Assembly (NCBI GenBank): GCA_018806985.1
Contig: JADANN010000060.1
Location: forward strand, 62,001 to 126,000
DNA from: Angiostrongylus vasorum
Lineage: Eukaryota > Nematoda > Chromadorea > Rhabditida > Metastrongylidae
Direction of reading: 5' to 3'
Length of the DNA: 64,000 nucleotides
Under the pieces are notes generated by a model, which worked only from the letters and a program-made list of their open reading frames with translations, searched no databases and was not told the DNA's origin. Below, piece after piece: positions 27,901 to 39,239 of this stretch; position 1 is the stretch's first letter; each line of letters starts with the position of its first letter. The position numbers were made by a program, and so were the translations under genes.

Positions 27901-30900
27901 CTGTTATTGTTCCCAGGATCGACTTTCTATTAACCTCGGCATTGGATCATAAATGCGTCGTTTTCTTGTTCAGCAATCGCGAGGTTGCTATACAGCATAC
28001 ATTTACTTCCATAGAAAAACACACAATACAATACAACAATAGCTGACGCTTCGGCAGTATCGCCTTTTTCAGAGCCTGGAAGGGTATATTGATATACAAT
28101 TTACTGGGCCAAACGCTTCAATAACACCTACAAAAAAAACGGAAAACTCTATGGCAATTACATTATCAACAGCTTCTCGAAAAGCTCACCGCTTTTTTCG
28201 TGACTTTCAATGAAGAAGATTAGAACAGCTGATTATAGTTGCATATGGTTGATGACTGCACCACAGCACATCAGAAATTGATACGAACATACGGGGGCCA
28301 GGTCGCGTGTGACCTCTGGGCATTCCTCCCTGCTATTCATTGTGGGGTTTTTGGCATTTATTAGCGATGAAGTAAGCATAGCTATATAATGATGCCTAAA
28401 AAGGGCAGGTCTGGAGGAATCGGTAGCGATGGTTGAAATACCATTGGATCCTCTCCGTCGCCAGTTTGTTCGTAACAGCTTGTATGACCGCTTTTGAGAA
28501 ACACCAAATTGCCTAATTTGCTCTTACGGCAGGGACGGTGATTGCATGAGTTGAGGTATAATATACCTGATCTCTTGTAACAGTTGCGGAAATGAATATA
28601 TTGGCGAAAAGGGCAGACCTTTATGTATCCGTATAAAATAACACCTAGATGGCAAACGAAAACTAAGACAAAGTACCCCACTAGGCACGCATAGGATACG
28701 AAAGCATAGCGGAGACGATTTTGAACTAAAAGTCAATATCCTTGCACGGGAGGCTAAAACATTAGCGCGAAAACTTCTTGAGGCTTTTTGGATAAGTGCC
28801 AAAACCCTGCAATGAATAGCAGGGAGGAATGTCCAAAGGTCACACGCGGCCCCGTATGTTCGCTTCAATTTCTGATGTGGGGTGGTGCACTCATCAACTA
28901 TATGCGACTATAATCAGCTGTTCCAATCTTCCTCATTGGAAGTCACGTGGAAAGAAGCGGTGATTTTTTCGAGAAGCTGTTGATAATGTAATTACCATAG
29001 AGTTTTTCGTCTTCCTCTTTGTGCTATTGAAGCGTGTGACCTAGTATATGAAATATCAGTGTACCCTTCCAGGCTCCGAAGAAGGCGATACTGCCGAATC
29101 GTCAGCTACTGGTGCATTGTATTGTGTGTTTTTCCATGGAAGTAAATGTATGCTGTACAAAAACCCCACGTTATTGTATTCTAACCAAAACGCTGAAATA
29201 AGAAAGATATCCCTATTAAAAGTGTGGTGCTCTTCGTGACCTCTGAGTGAGTGTAGCTCACCACAGAATTCTGATGCGTGATGAGAGAGAACAGAGCTTA
29301 CTAAAGTCTCGATAGGAAGTGATGTAATCTCGTGTTGGATAAAAGCTCAACTAGGACTGCACTCTATGAATAATGCATTTTTCGTTGTTCGTGCAAACCA
29401 AGTACTCCGTCCACCTTGCGCCACTTCTCGTCAGCTCCACTTTTGCAAAAGGTTTATTGTGGTGAATGATAAACATGCTGCTGGATCAAGGAATTCCCTC
29501 ACAAGACAAGTTGTTTGAAAACTTAAAACGTCAATCTAAATAGGAGATGGACATTTCGTTAAAAAAAAGCATTTCCTGTAGTTCTTCACCAGTCATTGTC
29601 CACACCACTCTCTTCTTCGTGGAGCGATTGCCGACACCTTCGTTTAACTATACTGGGGGAAAGTTACACCATGTCAATAAGTGGTTCGTGTTTCGAAAAG
29701 TAGTATATTGAACGAGAACGGCGATTAGAGCGGATCCTAGTAAAAGCAAAGTGACCTTCAGAATTACGATCATTGAGATCAACTTATGTGTTTATTATCA
29801 CTTTCAATCTCCACACGTGTTCGAAGCATTCTCCTACGTTTTGCCTTCCGTTAAAGCTAGTCCTAGCTGCAGTAAAAAAAATACAGTTTTCCATCGACCA
29901 CTTATTGTTCCCTAGGAAGAGATATTCGACAAGACGAAACTATCTTGCGAAAACTCTTCACAGCACCACGGCAGAGCATAATGAAGTCGCTCGACTGGGA
30001 CGAGAAAGCCATATGCGTTAGTGGAAAATTCCTTTCAAAGTCTTGTTTTGCTGATAACATCGAGATACTTTCAAGTAGCATCAATGAATGAAGCAGAGGC
30101 GATGCTCAATGGGATTAATGAAGCCGGAAACAAGCTTGGAGTGCCCATAAATAGGATGAAGCACCCGTGTCGTGAAACTCCTATGGTGCGAAGTTGAACA
30201 GTTCGAAATGGATGGTTCACTCATTACAAACACCACCTCGCAAGTAAGTGTACCTTTGTCTTAAACGAACATAAAGAACAAAATGGAAAAGGAATTAGAC
30301 AAGAGAAGAAGACCAACATATGCACATTACACCCACTGAAAGAAACCACCGACCAACTAACGGACCCAGAACTCAGCGCTTCTTCGATTCAACGGTCCTC
30401 CCAGCGCACTGTTATTGCAGCAAAAACGTAGGCTGATATTTCAACCACGTCAAGATATCTCCGCACCTCCCTCAGAGCGCTTGAACGATGATTTCTGAAA
30501 TTTAACCGACACTCACAACATCTAGTCGGAATGCGCAGCCCGTATCCTAGATACGTATCTCACCTTCGGAATCCAGGAAAAAAATGCATCATTAGCGAAA
30601 CATACATGGACCGGCAACATAATAAGAAGAACAAATGACAGACGAACGAAAAAAACAGCAGAATTACTCCAAGGGAATGCAGGGGAGGACCACCCAAACG
30701 ATGGACGGGAGTGTTCGTGCCTTACGTCGACCATCCGGAAGCGCAGATGGACGCGATTTGAGGAGACATCTGAGCCACGTGTCTACGCTCGGTTTCGAAC
30801 GCGACTATTATCTTCAATGAAAATCGTATTAGAAATAAGATGAAGCAAGAGCTTTTACGGAGGTGAGCCTTCACACGAAACGCGATTAGTGCACCGTCGT

Positions 30901-33900
30901 ACTAAAAACTTGTGCGTACACAATTAGAATAAGAGGGTTACAAACAGCGAAGTAAATATGTGAATATCTGGTATACTATTATGGAAGAAGGAACTAAGTC
31001 CTTGTTTTTTCTGAGAAATAATTTTGTAATAAAGTGTGATAAAGATAGTAATAGAAAAGACTTGATTTTTATGGTTAAAAGGTTTCCTTAGCGATCATTG
31101 TAGCGACAAAACGGTTTTCCATGCAACTTACCGTATCGTTTTAAATCCGCAAAACCTTTCGAGAGTGTACAAACAGCAAAGTAATTCGGTGTACCGTGTT
31201 CCAAACTAGGGTAAAAACTTGTTACTGTATTTCCAAAAAAAATTTTAAGAGAGCTTAATATCAAACCTTTCCTCAATTTGATTTTTCAAAACAGAATGAA
31301 ATTTGTCCACTAAGACTTGACTCACAGTCCCCCCAGCAAAAATGTGAGGTGCAAGTAGATGTGTAGAGTCTAGAATATTTCAAAATAATAAAACAGATAA
31401 AGAAAATGAAAAAAAACTGCAAAAAGACAAAACAGAAAAAGGTTTTAGAAGTAACTCGTCGTATTAGAAGTGCGCCGAGACCAGTGGGATGACCGAACAT
31501 TTTATAGAACGAGAAGGCCACAAAATGTGGTCGGACCTCAGTCAGTGAGAGAGGTGACGTCGACAGCAAGGAGGCTGCATCAAGGCATACCGACCACCCT
31601 AAAAGTATTTGCAAGCTGCTCCAAAATTTTTGTTTTAACGACGTTTTACAGGCATAAGTAAAGTGGTTGTAGGAAAACATCACCTTTTTCTCTCTAGTTC
31701 TCCAATTAAACTGAGATCGTATTTCTTTCCACAAAAATTACTCATTGCCGTCATAACAAAAAGACTACCACTAACAGCTTTTGGTAGGTCTTCACAGAGA
31801 TTAACACATAAAATACTGTCTGCCTGAAAACTTCGCTTTCATGTCCACCCACATGCTAATTTTAGACAACTTCGTAGATGTTTTATAGTAGGTAAATCAG
31901 AAAAAAGTAGAGGAAATGGAGCAAATTTAATTAAAGTATCACTCTAGGAAGACCCTCATAGAAATCCCACCAGGCAAAGTACCGAATATACCAATGCTGC
32001 TACAAAAATAGAAAAACCTCACAAGATTGTACAACATATGTTTCAGTTCCAGAACGAATGTCATTTTTTTCTTTACCAATATCCTCAAAAAAGAAATATC
32101 GTATTAAATGCAAGGAAACATGTAGCGCAGTGGTTAGAAGCTTTGCAATACAGACTGGATCGGTCGCTATTTCGATCCTGGTCCCGCGCTCACCGAATCT
32201 TCCATCCCACCAGTGTCGGCAAATTGTTACTGGATTTGTCTTGGAAAAGAGCAGCACTAATTTGATACATCGATCTGGGGAGCATAAATTGATTCGCGTT
32301 GGTGGGTGACTGCTAATGCCACCATTATGTTAAAAAAACCGGATGAGAGACAGGCAAAGCAATGGCACCAATGTTACAAAACGTAACACGTGAGCACCCG
32401 AAGGGGGTAACAAGAGTTTACAATTACTCAGCATTCTTGATTGTGTTAAAATATTTAGCTAATATTTTTTAAAAAACTGACTCTCCTTTAACCTCGGTAT
32501 GACTAATCAACATGTGTTTAAATTGTTAAGCTCACACGAGGTTGATAAATAAACCTTATTCGGCCAACGTTTCGACGTCTTCTTCTTCCTCAAGACCGAT
32601 GATCCGAGTCGATGTTCACACTTCTTCGTATTCTTAATCTGGTGTCTTCGTCGTCGTGTAAAAAATAAAAAATAAGAAGGAAGGGAAAAATATCTGGCTC
32701 CAGAACGCGTCCAGTTCGCTCTCACCAGCTGCAGAAGTTACTGAGTAGCAGTTGATGATACTGATTTTCATTTGACGCAAACGTTGGAAAAAAAAGAATG
32801 GTCAAGCGTGGCCATAGGATTTCGTAAGAAGGGACTTTATGGGATGCAGACTGGTCTACGGCAAAGCCAACGCCTCCGCTATTTTGTGACGTGAACTTCC
32901 GTGCAGGAATAGCAAGGATTTCTTCATCCAAATGGCGTGTGTCTGTCTTGCTCCTTTTCATCTCTTGTAGGGAAATCATATGGTGTTTGATGCGAATAGT
33001 TGCCTCAAAAAAAAAGACGTAAAAATTGTCATTTGAGGAAACAGTTCTGGTGCTTTAGGTGCACAGCAAGAAGCTGCTTGCTATATGTTTTGCCCTGGGC
33101 ATTCTCGTTTTATCCGTTTCCAATGACGTCCTCCACAACTCGAAATTCGATCGCCTCTCACCGGTTGCCTGATCACCCAACGTTTTTGATGGAATCGCTC
33201 AGCTTGCAGAGTACTGAGGCTGGACTATTGCTGACTGAGTTATTGTGGCTTCAGGCAGTCCCGCGGTCTAGCCGAAATCACGACTGGCAGTCGCCAGCCA
33301 TTGTGGATCAGAAGGAAATTTGCCACTCTGTAACTTATTTAATACCAGCACAGAGGTGATTGCTGGTATTCACACTTAGTTGGTCATTCGAATGCAAACG
33401 TCGGTTTCTCTTTCAGCCCTTGTTGGTGGACAAATTAAGTCCGACACTCAGGCCCACCACCAATTGTGAGGGGCGATAGACCATTTGGTGGAACCATATG
33501 GCGTCAAACCTAGACTTACAAAACTTACATTACTATGTTCAAAAATACTGCAGCTGCACCACCACTAAACAAAGGTGAATAGATTGATAACAGTATTTTT
33601 AAGAACATAGCAGTTAACATTATTTATATTTCTAAAAGAAAAAACTTCGCACAATCCTAGGAGTTGCCTAACTCACCCGATCCTTAACTATTTCTCTCAT
33701 TCCGACCACCGAGTTATGTGAGTCCCTCAAGTAGGCAAACATTGGTCCTGTAAGTTTTGTGTTCTTGACTGTGTTACACTTTTTTTATTTTAAAAATGAA
33801 ACAGAGACCAAGCATTTTCCTTTCTTTAACTGAAATTACAGAAATTTTTTTTCGCCACTAACGACATGGACAATAAAATATAATACACTTAAGTGACATA

Positions 33901-36900
33901 TGCATTGGAAAATATTATTGCAGTTCATTGAAACACATTCACCTGTATCACCTGCAGTCCCGTTTAACGTCGAGTGACTCGAGCGGGCGCTAGTAAATCT
34001 ACCATTCTTCCCTGTCGCGTGCAAGAGTATTCCAGTGGGTTCTGCTCGCTCTAGGGACTCGTTGAGAATCATATCTTTCTTCTAAGACTGTCGTGAAGAA
34101 CTCTAATTATCGGTTCGTTGGTCTTCCTGCAGTAAGTTTGACATCCCGAGGAATCTAGTCACTAACGGCTCTTGTCCATCGGTTGTCATTCATACGCATT
34201 ACGTGTCCGGCGCACCTTATCTTCGACTGTTTCACGTAATGAACGGCATCTTTGATTTTCGATCGCTGACGCAGGCCGTAGTGCGTGATATGGGATACTT
34301 CTAGTGTCGTCCATTCGACTGCGCGTTCAATAATGCTGGGTGTTCTTTCATCCTGCTTACACAGCGACCAGGTTTCTGACCCATACGTCAAAGCAGGAAG
34401 TACCGCTGAGTCGAAAAGGTGGGCACGGAGTCGGGTGTTCTTTTTTCCTCTTCACTACATCTTCGATGCTCTTGAAAGCTCCCCAGGACGCTCGTTTCCT
34501 TCTGCTCAGCTTGGAAATAAGTCGTTCATCATATTGATTTCCCGACCTTGATAGACACAACTGGAGCATTCGGAAATATTCGTTCCGTTGAGCGTGAATG
34601 GGGCATAGGAAACCAATCTGTTCCTCATGTACATCGTTTTTTGTGAGATTTAGTGGAAGATCAATTTTTCCACATGTTCTATCAAAGTCGGCAAGCATAC
34701 GTTCCACTTGGCTAGTGTTTGGTGCTATAAGGACGATGTCATCAGCAAAGCGAAGATGATGTAACTGCCGACCATCGATTTTCACTCCCATATTGTTCCA
34801 TTCCAATGTTCGAATGACGTTCTGGAGGGTGGCGGTAAGTGATTTTGGCGAGATGGTATCGCCTTGCCCCACTCCTCTTTTGACGTCAATGATAATATCG
34901 TAGTAGAATGGTGATACCTTGGTTGTGAAATTTTTGTACAGCTCACGAAGAATATGTACTGGGTAGGGACTCCTTGACTATCCAGGGCTTCCAAGACTGC
35001 ATCTATCTCGACTGAATCAAAAAGACCTTTTGTAAATCCACGAAGGCGAGACAGAGCGGTCTTTTGTACTCTCGCGATACTTTAATGAGCCTTGTTATCG
35101 TGTGGATGTGGTCCATCGTACTAAATAATTTTCGAAACCCTGCTTGCTCACATGGCTGTCCTTCGTCAAGTGTTCTGTCAATCCTGTTTAGGACTACTCG
35201 AGTGAAGTTTTTAGACGGCAGACAGCAAGTAGAATGGACAATAGTTGCCGATATCGTGTAGGTCACCCTTCTTGAACAAGAACACAGTCTTGCTGGTCTA
35301 GCACTGAGTAGGGACATTGCATCCAGACAGGTAAGGTGTGAAGAGCCGAGCCAGTGTGTTTACTAGGACTGGCGGGAGGTTCTTCAGGTGTTCTGGTGTT
35401 ATCCTGCCCGGACCTGGTGCTGTTCTACTTTTCACCGACGAAATGGCATGTCGGATTTCGGAAGGGAGAACCGGTGGTAAAACATATCCATCCTCCTTTA
35501 TTTCATATGACGGAAGGTGGATGTGGCTATTAAGGAGTTCTGGGCGCTGTAACTGTTCCGTCTGGGCGTCGGAGTGCAATCATCTTGTTCTTGTACCTGG
35601 CGGAGCTTCGGTGGGCTTTGCGAATGCTTTTCCCAGTCTGTGCAGCTTCGACCATTAGTGCTGCTCTTCTTTCTTTAAGATCCTCGCTTATCGCCTGCCT
35701 GCATTGTTTTGCAAGCTCGGACGTTAGTTACGGTTGCTTGCAGCTCGTGCGATTCCACAGTGGCGTATCAGCTCGAGTGCTTCAGGAGATAGACGTCTCT
35801 TGGTGACTTTCGAACCCTCAGCTTTCATAGCGCCAACGTGAAGATGTTGAATGAGCCGATCGTATTCTTCGTCAATTTTATCGACAATGGCATCTGCTCA
35901 ACAGCCGACCAATGAATTGAATAATTCCCACTTTACGGTGGTTCTAGGACTTCGGTTTTTGATTTTAGTGGCTTTATCTCCTTTCTGCGTGGAATAGAAT
36001 CTTGCACGAAGGAGACGGTAGTCTGATCCCGTGTAGAATTTTGGGACAACAGCAACATCTGTTAGGCAAAACCTATTTACTATGATAAGGTCTATTTCTT
36101 TATGGTGCTCTCCATTGGGAGACTCCCACGTCCAGCGTTGAGGGTGGAGCATCTGGAATTGCGAGTTACCATGGATGGTCTTGGTCGCCATGATATACTC
36201 AAACAGCTCACCCTGTTCGCTCCATTCAAATCCGTGTGTCCCAATGTGACCTTCGTCAGACGTTCTTCTTGGTCCAGTCTTGGCCTTGAAATCTCCAATG
36301 ATGACCTTGAAGAATGTATGGTCTTCTCTGTAGAACATCTTCAAGTCCATATAGAACGCTTCGACTTCTTCTTCGTCACAGTTTGATATCGGAGCGTAAA
36401 CAACGAAGGCTGTCAAAGCCCGTATTGATCCACATCTCTTTAATCGTTGACGTCCCATTCGAGTTGTAAGTTGTTCGAATGAATCGATGTTCATGGACAA
36501 ACTCGTGTTGACGAGAACTCCGACGCCGCCAACTCCTCTACTGTCGCATGTTCCGAGGAACAGTTCTTCTCCGATGTCATAGACGGCGTTGAATGGGTGG
36601 CGTCTTCTCGTCTAGGCCAGGCCGATGACGTCATACTTTATCCTTCTTGCTTGCATGAGCAAGTGTTCTATCGAGGACTCGGATACAAGTGTACGTGCAC
36701 TGTAGGTACAGAACGTCACCACAGTTCTTTGTAATCCAGGCAGCTTTCATTGGCCCTGAGATTTTAGCAGCCTCTCTGTACTCGTCCTACCCAACGCTTC
36801 CGAATCGGTGGCTCTTTCAGGGTCAGAGTGATGAGGCCCGTTAGTTTAACTGTGCTGAGCTCTGAACATGGAGAATGGGTATACTCACAGGCTTGCCAGT

Positions 36901-38851
36901 CTCCCACAGTGGACACGGGAGCTTATTCTTTGAAGGCGACTCCTAACCGCCTCCCATATACTTCCCCGTCACTTGATTGCAGGCTTTTGGCCGAATTGAG
37001 TCGTAGAATACAATCCGCATAAACGATAACGCACCTACACAAACATGCATGAATACATCTTGCAAATGCAGAAACTATGTGCCAAGTCGGCGCAACAGAA
37101 ACAGGAGTCGATCCTCTGGATACATCTGCGTCTCAGGGAAGCAAAGGTCGCTTTTGGACCGCGATTTACCTCTTATCCGCCACCTGGGCACGCGCCATGT
37201 AGCCTCGCGACTAACCGGCTCGAGATCCCTCATATGAGGGAGATCCATGGAAATTTGTAGAACATTTTGCAATTAATGACAAAACAATAAAGGGAGAAGA
37301 AAACGAAGACACATCAAGGAACAAGACATTTGTGAACGCACCACTTTCCTGACAGTAAGGAAACGTAGAAAATCTTGCTGTCGAGTGAACTTCTTTTTTG
37401 CCAAATACAAAGTTCTCAGCAACGATACGTAAGGAATGCGTTGTGTTTGAAGTGAAAACAACTGCGTACTCTGCCACAGTGACATCAAAATGCTCCGCAA
37501 CCATGAAAAAAGTTATAACATTAACAAGAAGTTGGTTGTCACGAACACCATTTTCATATCTGATGAGGTCGAGACTTTTGTTTTCCTTGATGTTTTTGGG
37601 TTTACATAAAAAATGGTGAGATGCAGTGGCTTTGGAGTCATTGCGTTTCGCTTTTTCAAATGAAATCTCGGAAGGCTTACAACCGACTAAAATATATAAT
37701 AAACAACAAATGTTAAACAATTACACAATGATATTTGCAGTTCGTATCTTTATCATTAACTTTTGCAGTTGTCATAATGCAAAAAGTTGAAGAAATCATT
37801 AGGCAGTTGAAACGTAGTGTTGAACTTATCGTTCAGTAATAAGCGCAGGTCGGCCAATTGGAACGGGACCCAATCAAATAGGCCTTCGATACTTCTGGAG
37901 TCGGGAAAGTGATACAAGATTTGCTCCAACAAAACTTTTTCCGATCTTAAAACGGTGACTGCTTGTAACGAAGATCTTGGAAAGTAGTAGCATGGCTATC
38001 TCAGAATTCCATGAGCAATCTACCCGATCGGCAATGAACTACGTTCATAAAGAGGACCAAATGTTCGCAAGTAGCAGCTGAATCCACATACAAATTCGAA
38101 GACCTCAGCGGACGACGGTTGCAGAAAAAACGAACCGAATAAGAGCTGTGAAGAGATCCGCACAATATGTGGTGTCAAGTTCTGGTGCACCTTGAGAATT
38201 TCGTGTTCTTCACCAATGTTGTTGAATGCCTGCCGCATAGATTGCTCTTTTTTTAATATTAAAGTCCTAGGAGAACTATACAAGGGTTTTCCAGGCTTAT
38301 GTCATGGCCACTGGCCTTTGTGGATCGGTGGGAGTTTTTCCGCAGACAAGCCCGGTCTGAAATTCGCTATGCCGCTTGGATCGGATTCCGGTGTGGTCTC
38401 CCCCGACACTGAACAAGGACCTCACGCTCATTAAACAGCATACTTGCCAATGCACTACCTGCACCCTTTCAACAGAAATTCCAGGAAAAAAAAGCCTATG
38501 AACATGATTTCCACAGTTAGAGAAGAAGAAACTTGTGCGAACGCACTGACAATTTTAACGAAGTAGGAAGGGGTTCGTGGGGTTATGTGATGTGCATTCT
38601 TATAAAACCTACTTAAAGTGAGGACGATCAGCTAAACACAGTAAGCAATAAGTCATTCTATCGAACTATAAAGTAAAAACTTATGAATGTACCGAGCTCT
38701 GGCATCTTCTATCATTCGTCGTGTTGTGAAAGCTGCATGATTATTTGAATGTGGATTAGCTAATCGAGTAGCCAATGAAAATTCGAGTACATCTCGAAGT
38801 TGCTGTTCAGTCGGTAAAGCCGCTCCAGCATGATCAAGGTAGGGCATCGAT
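18993..38851 (-). CDS. mocs-1: Molybdenum-cofactor sulfurase (NifS-like plus MOSC domains), about 20-kb gene
   Basis: PLP enzyme that sulfurates the molybdenum cofactor for xanthine dehydrogenase/aldehyde oxidase-type enzymes; cytosolic in the family. Minus-strand exons in order: 38681-38851 ([10 protein letters not shown]), 37342-37559 ([21 protein letters not shown]), 33677-33747 ([15 protein letters not shown]), 31684-31823 ([12 protein letters not shown]), 31456-31615 ([23 protein letters not shown] with the PLP lysine near 31503), 31267-31369 (FAGGTV), 31132-31205 (LEHGT), 26654-27054 ([12 protein letters not shown], catalytic Cys near 26818), 26402-26559 ([14 protein letters not shown] start), 26139-26250 (RFDRIFMIE), 25805-25904, 22316-22488, 22056-22171 ([14 protein letters not shown]), 19914-20021 ([10 protein letters not shown]), 18993-19073 (ITFGVYV to stop). 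At least 728 aa. Exons before 38851 and one small exon between 25805 and 22488 were not found. The 31456 junction keeps frame only with a weaker donor at about 31433. Long introns are filled with RTE, SINE and PLE insertions. Confidence 0.9.
19395..19690 (-). mobile_element. SINE-like repeat with tRNA-like promoter boxes
   Basis: On the minus strand: CAACGGTAGTGATGCCG (A-box-like, about 19465), then CTAGCTCGACCCCGCACCG (B-box-like, about 19420-19438). A similar arrangement occurs near 44690. It lies in the final MOCOS intron (19074-19913). Boundaries are uncertain. Confidence 0.4.
20250..20420 (-). repeat. R3 fragment
   Basis: CCCAAGCTGAGAAGGA, ACTGAAAGTAAATCTCGG and GTCGCCATCCTGG occur in the order expected for the reverse complement of R3 (compare 40200-40290). 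It accounts for the apparent 94-codon serine/lysine-rich frame at 20243-20527, which is therefore not annotated as a gene. Confidence 0.55.
20697..20935. mobile_element. SINE2, two head-to-head copies (inverted pair)
   Basis: The left half carries GCGTTCACCACCACACCATC and AGGTCCTTCG (minus orientation); the right half carries CGAAGGACCTGAATGGTGTC and GTGGTGAATTAGC, then AGCGCGTTCGTTCCCCACCG (plus orientation). The pair would form a hairpin. SINE2 resembles a tRNA gene: GTGGTGGTGAACGCG as A-box side, GCGTTCGTTCCCCACC as B-box side. Confidence 0.65.
21425..21625 (-). mobile_element. SINE2 copy
   Basis: Reverse-oriented: GCGGTGGGGAACGAACGCGC, then GGGGAGTAACGCATTCACCA, CATGCGGGTCCTTCGTTTCG and CAGCAATCACCCGTCAACGG. 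It closely matches the copy at 41550-41770, so they are recent relatives. It lies in the MOCOS intron between 20021 and 22056. Confidence 0.7.
21828..21960 (+). mobile_element. SINE2 copy
   Basis: Forward-oriented: CAAGCGAAACAAAGGACCTG, CATGGTGTGGTGGTGAACGC, then AGCGCGTTCGTTCCCCACCG and a TTTTGCAAATATC tail. With the opposite copy 200 bp upstream it forms a second inverted SINE2 pair in the same intron. Confidence 0.7.
22960..25360 (+). mobile_element. RTE-A LINE with an R3-like leader, degraded
   Basis: R3-like sequence (22960-23240) is followed by LINE sequence read on the plus strand: endonuclease leader (23270-23480), endonuclease fragments ([11 protein letters not shown] near 23780; SARFLHGN-like near 23830), RT remnants [11 protein letters not shown] (about 24258) and KKAFDSVET (about 24400), [17 protein letters not shown] (24545-24598), and a C-terminal part ([17 protein letters not shown], about 24900). 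Frames change repeatedly, so it is dead. It sits antisense inside the MOCOS intron 22489-25804 and may have separated or destroyed the missing small MOCOS exon's signals. Confidence 0.8.
25545..25700 (+). mobile_element. SINE2 copy
   Basis: GAGACAGGCGAATCGAAGGA, CCCGCATGGTGTGGTGGTGA, ACGCGTTACTCCCCGG, then GCGCGTTCGTTCCCCACCAC. It ends just short of MOCOS exon 25805-25904. Confidence 0.75.
27911..29169. mobile_element. Penelope-like fold-back element in a MOCOS intron
   Basis: Structural twin of the rpl-11 insertion, opposite in orientation: inverted arms (27911-28375 and 28790-29169) around a GIY-YIG core read on the plus strand (LCSYGR-type, then [24 protein letters not shown], near 28500-28640), frame-shifted. 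The direct repeat GTTATTGT flanks it exactly (27903-27910 and 29170-29177). Arms end with the shared TCCCAGGATCGACTTTCTAT boundary on the left only. Hammerhead-like motifs lie at about 28041-28078 (-) and 29071-29110 (+), both with core changes. Confidence 0.82.
29890..30840 (+). mobile_element. RTE-A LINE 3' fragment, heavily degraded
   Basis: Plus-strand remnants in order: a block at 29925-29975 equivalent to [15 protein letters not shown], the FADDI-type region near 30050, the GRPPTRW-type region near 30690-30730 ([12 protein letters not shown] in a shifted frame). It matches the 24.5-25.3 kb copy in order but not in frame. Intronic in MOCOS, antisense. Confidence 0.65.
32118..32315 (+). 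mobile_element. SINE1 copy, 3' truncated
   Basis: TGTAGCGCAGTGGTTAGAAG head, TTTCGATCCTGGTCCCGCGC B-box region, CTTCCATCCCACCAGTGTCG and AGAGCAGCACTAATTTGATA; the usual TTTATCC tail is absent. Intronic in MOCOS. Confidence 0.8.
32462..32670. mobile_element. PLE terminal-repeat fragment, second family
   Basis: AACCTCGGTATGACTAATCA at the left, ACACGAGGTTGATAAA, then CGGCCAACGTTTCGACGTCT (32562-32581), the reverse of the hammerhead-like motif, followed by the GATCCGAGTCGATG block also seen at 16490. Only one arm is present; no duplication was recognised. Confidence 0.55.
32720..33480 (-). mobile_element. RTE-A endonuclease fragment plus R3 piece
   Basis: On the minus strand 32979-32722 encodes an endonuclease-like block ([19 protein letters not shown], then [24 protein letters not shown]) typical of RTE-type LINEs. 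33040-33270 matches 23270-23480 in reverse, that is, the RTE-A leader. 33230-33480 carries the R3 blocks CCATTGTGGATCAGAAGG and TTTGCCACTC. It lies just downstream of MOCOS exon 33677-33747 within an intron. Confidence 0.65.
33880..36990 (-). mobile_element. RTE-B LINE, most complete copy
   Basis: Minus-strand order: 5' leader (36990-36640), endonuclease (36500-35890: [43 protein letters not shown]), linker, RT (35580-34350: [52 protein letters not shown]), C-terminal part (34391-34155: [27 protein letters not shown]) and a 3' UTR to about 33880 that also occurs at 59.9 kb. RT and endonuclease motifs identify an APE-type LINE; RTE is the best guess. Stops and shifts break it into several frames. 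It lies in the same orientation as MOCOS, in the intron between exons 37342-37559 and 33677-33747. Confidence 0.88.
38285..38425 (+). repeat. R3 fragment
   Basis: CCTTTGTGGATCGGTGGGAG, then a CCTTGGATCGGATTCCGG-type segment followed by TCTCCCCCGACACTG resemble R3 blocks in order. It is diverged and short. Confidence 0.35.
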
Positions 38852-39056
38852 CTAGAAAAAACGCCTTAAAAAACAAGATTGATAAAAAACAGTTTTTGGC
38901 AATCCACTAATCTCCGTCAGTTGAAGATAAGATCAGCATTCGTCAAAACTTTTTTAACCAGCAATAAACAGAATATGTGGAACAGCGGCTCATTGGACGA
39001 CCTGTTGGTCACAGGACAGAATTATTGTTGTCAGATTATGTACGCGTTTATGTAAT

Positions 39057-39112
39057 GAGTAATGTATGTAATGTATGTAATGTATGTAATGTGTATGTAT
39101 GCATGCATGCAT
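39057..39112. repeat. ATGTATGTA short tandem repeat
   Basis: A 9-bp unit, ATGTATGTA, is repeated about four times and runs into TATGCATGCATGCAT. It explains the short methionine/tyrosine-valine frames here. Confidence 0.9.
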
Positions 39113-39239
39113 AATCACTCGTTCTTCTGTCAATTGCAGAATTATAGAGGGGTAGCCATTGAAGTCTCCATGTGTCCCTACTGTGTGCAAAGAGTCGTCC
39201 AGTGGGTTGTCCACGCTCAAAGGGATTCGCTAGCAGCGT

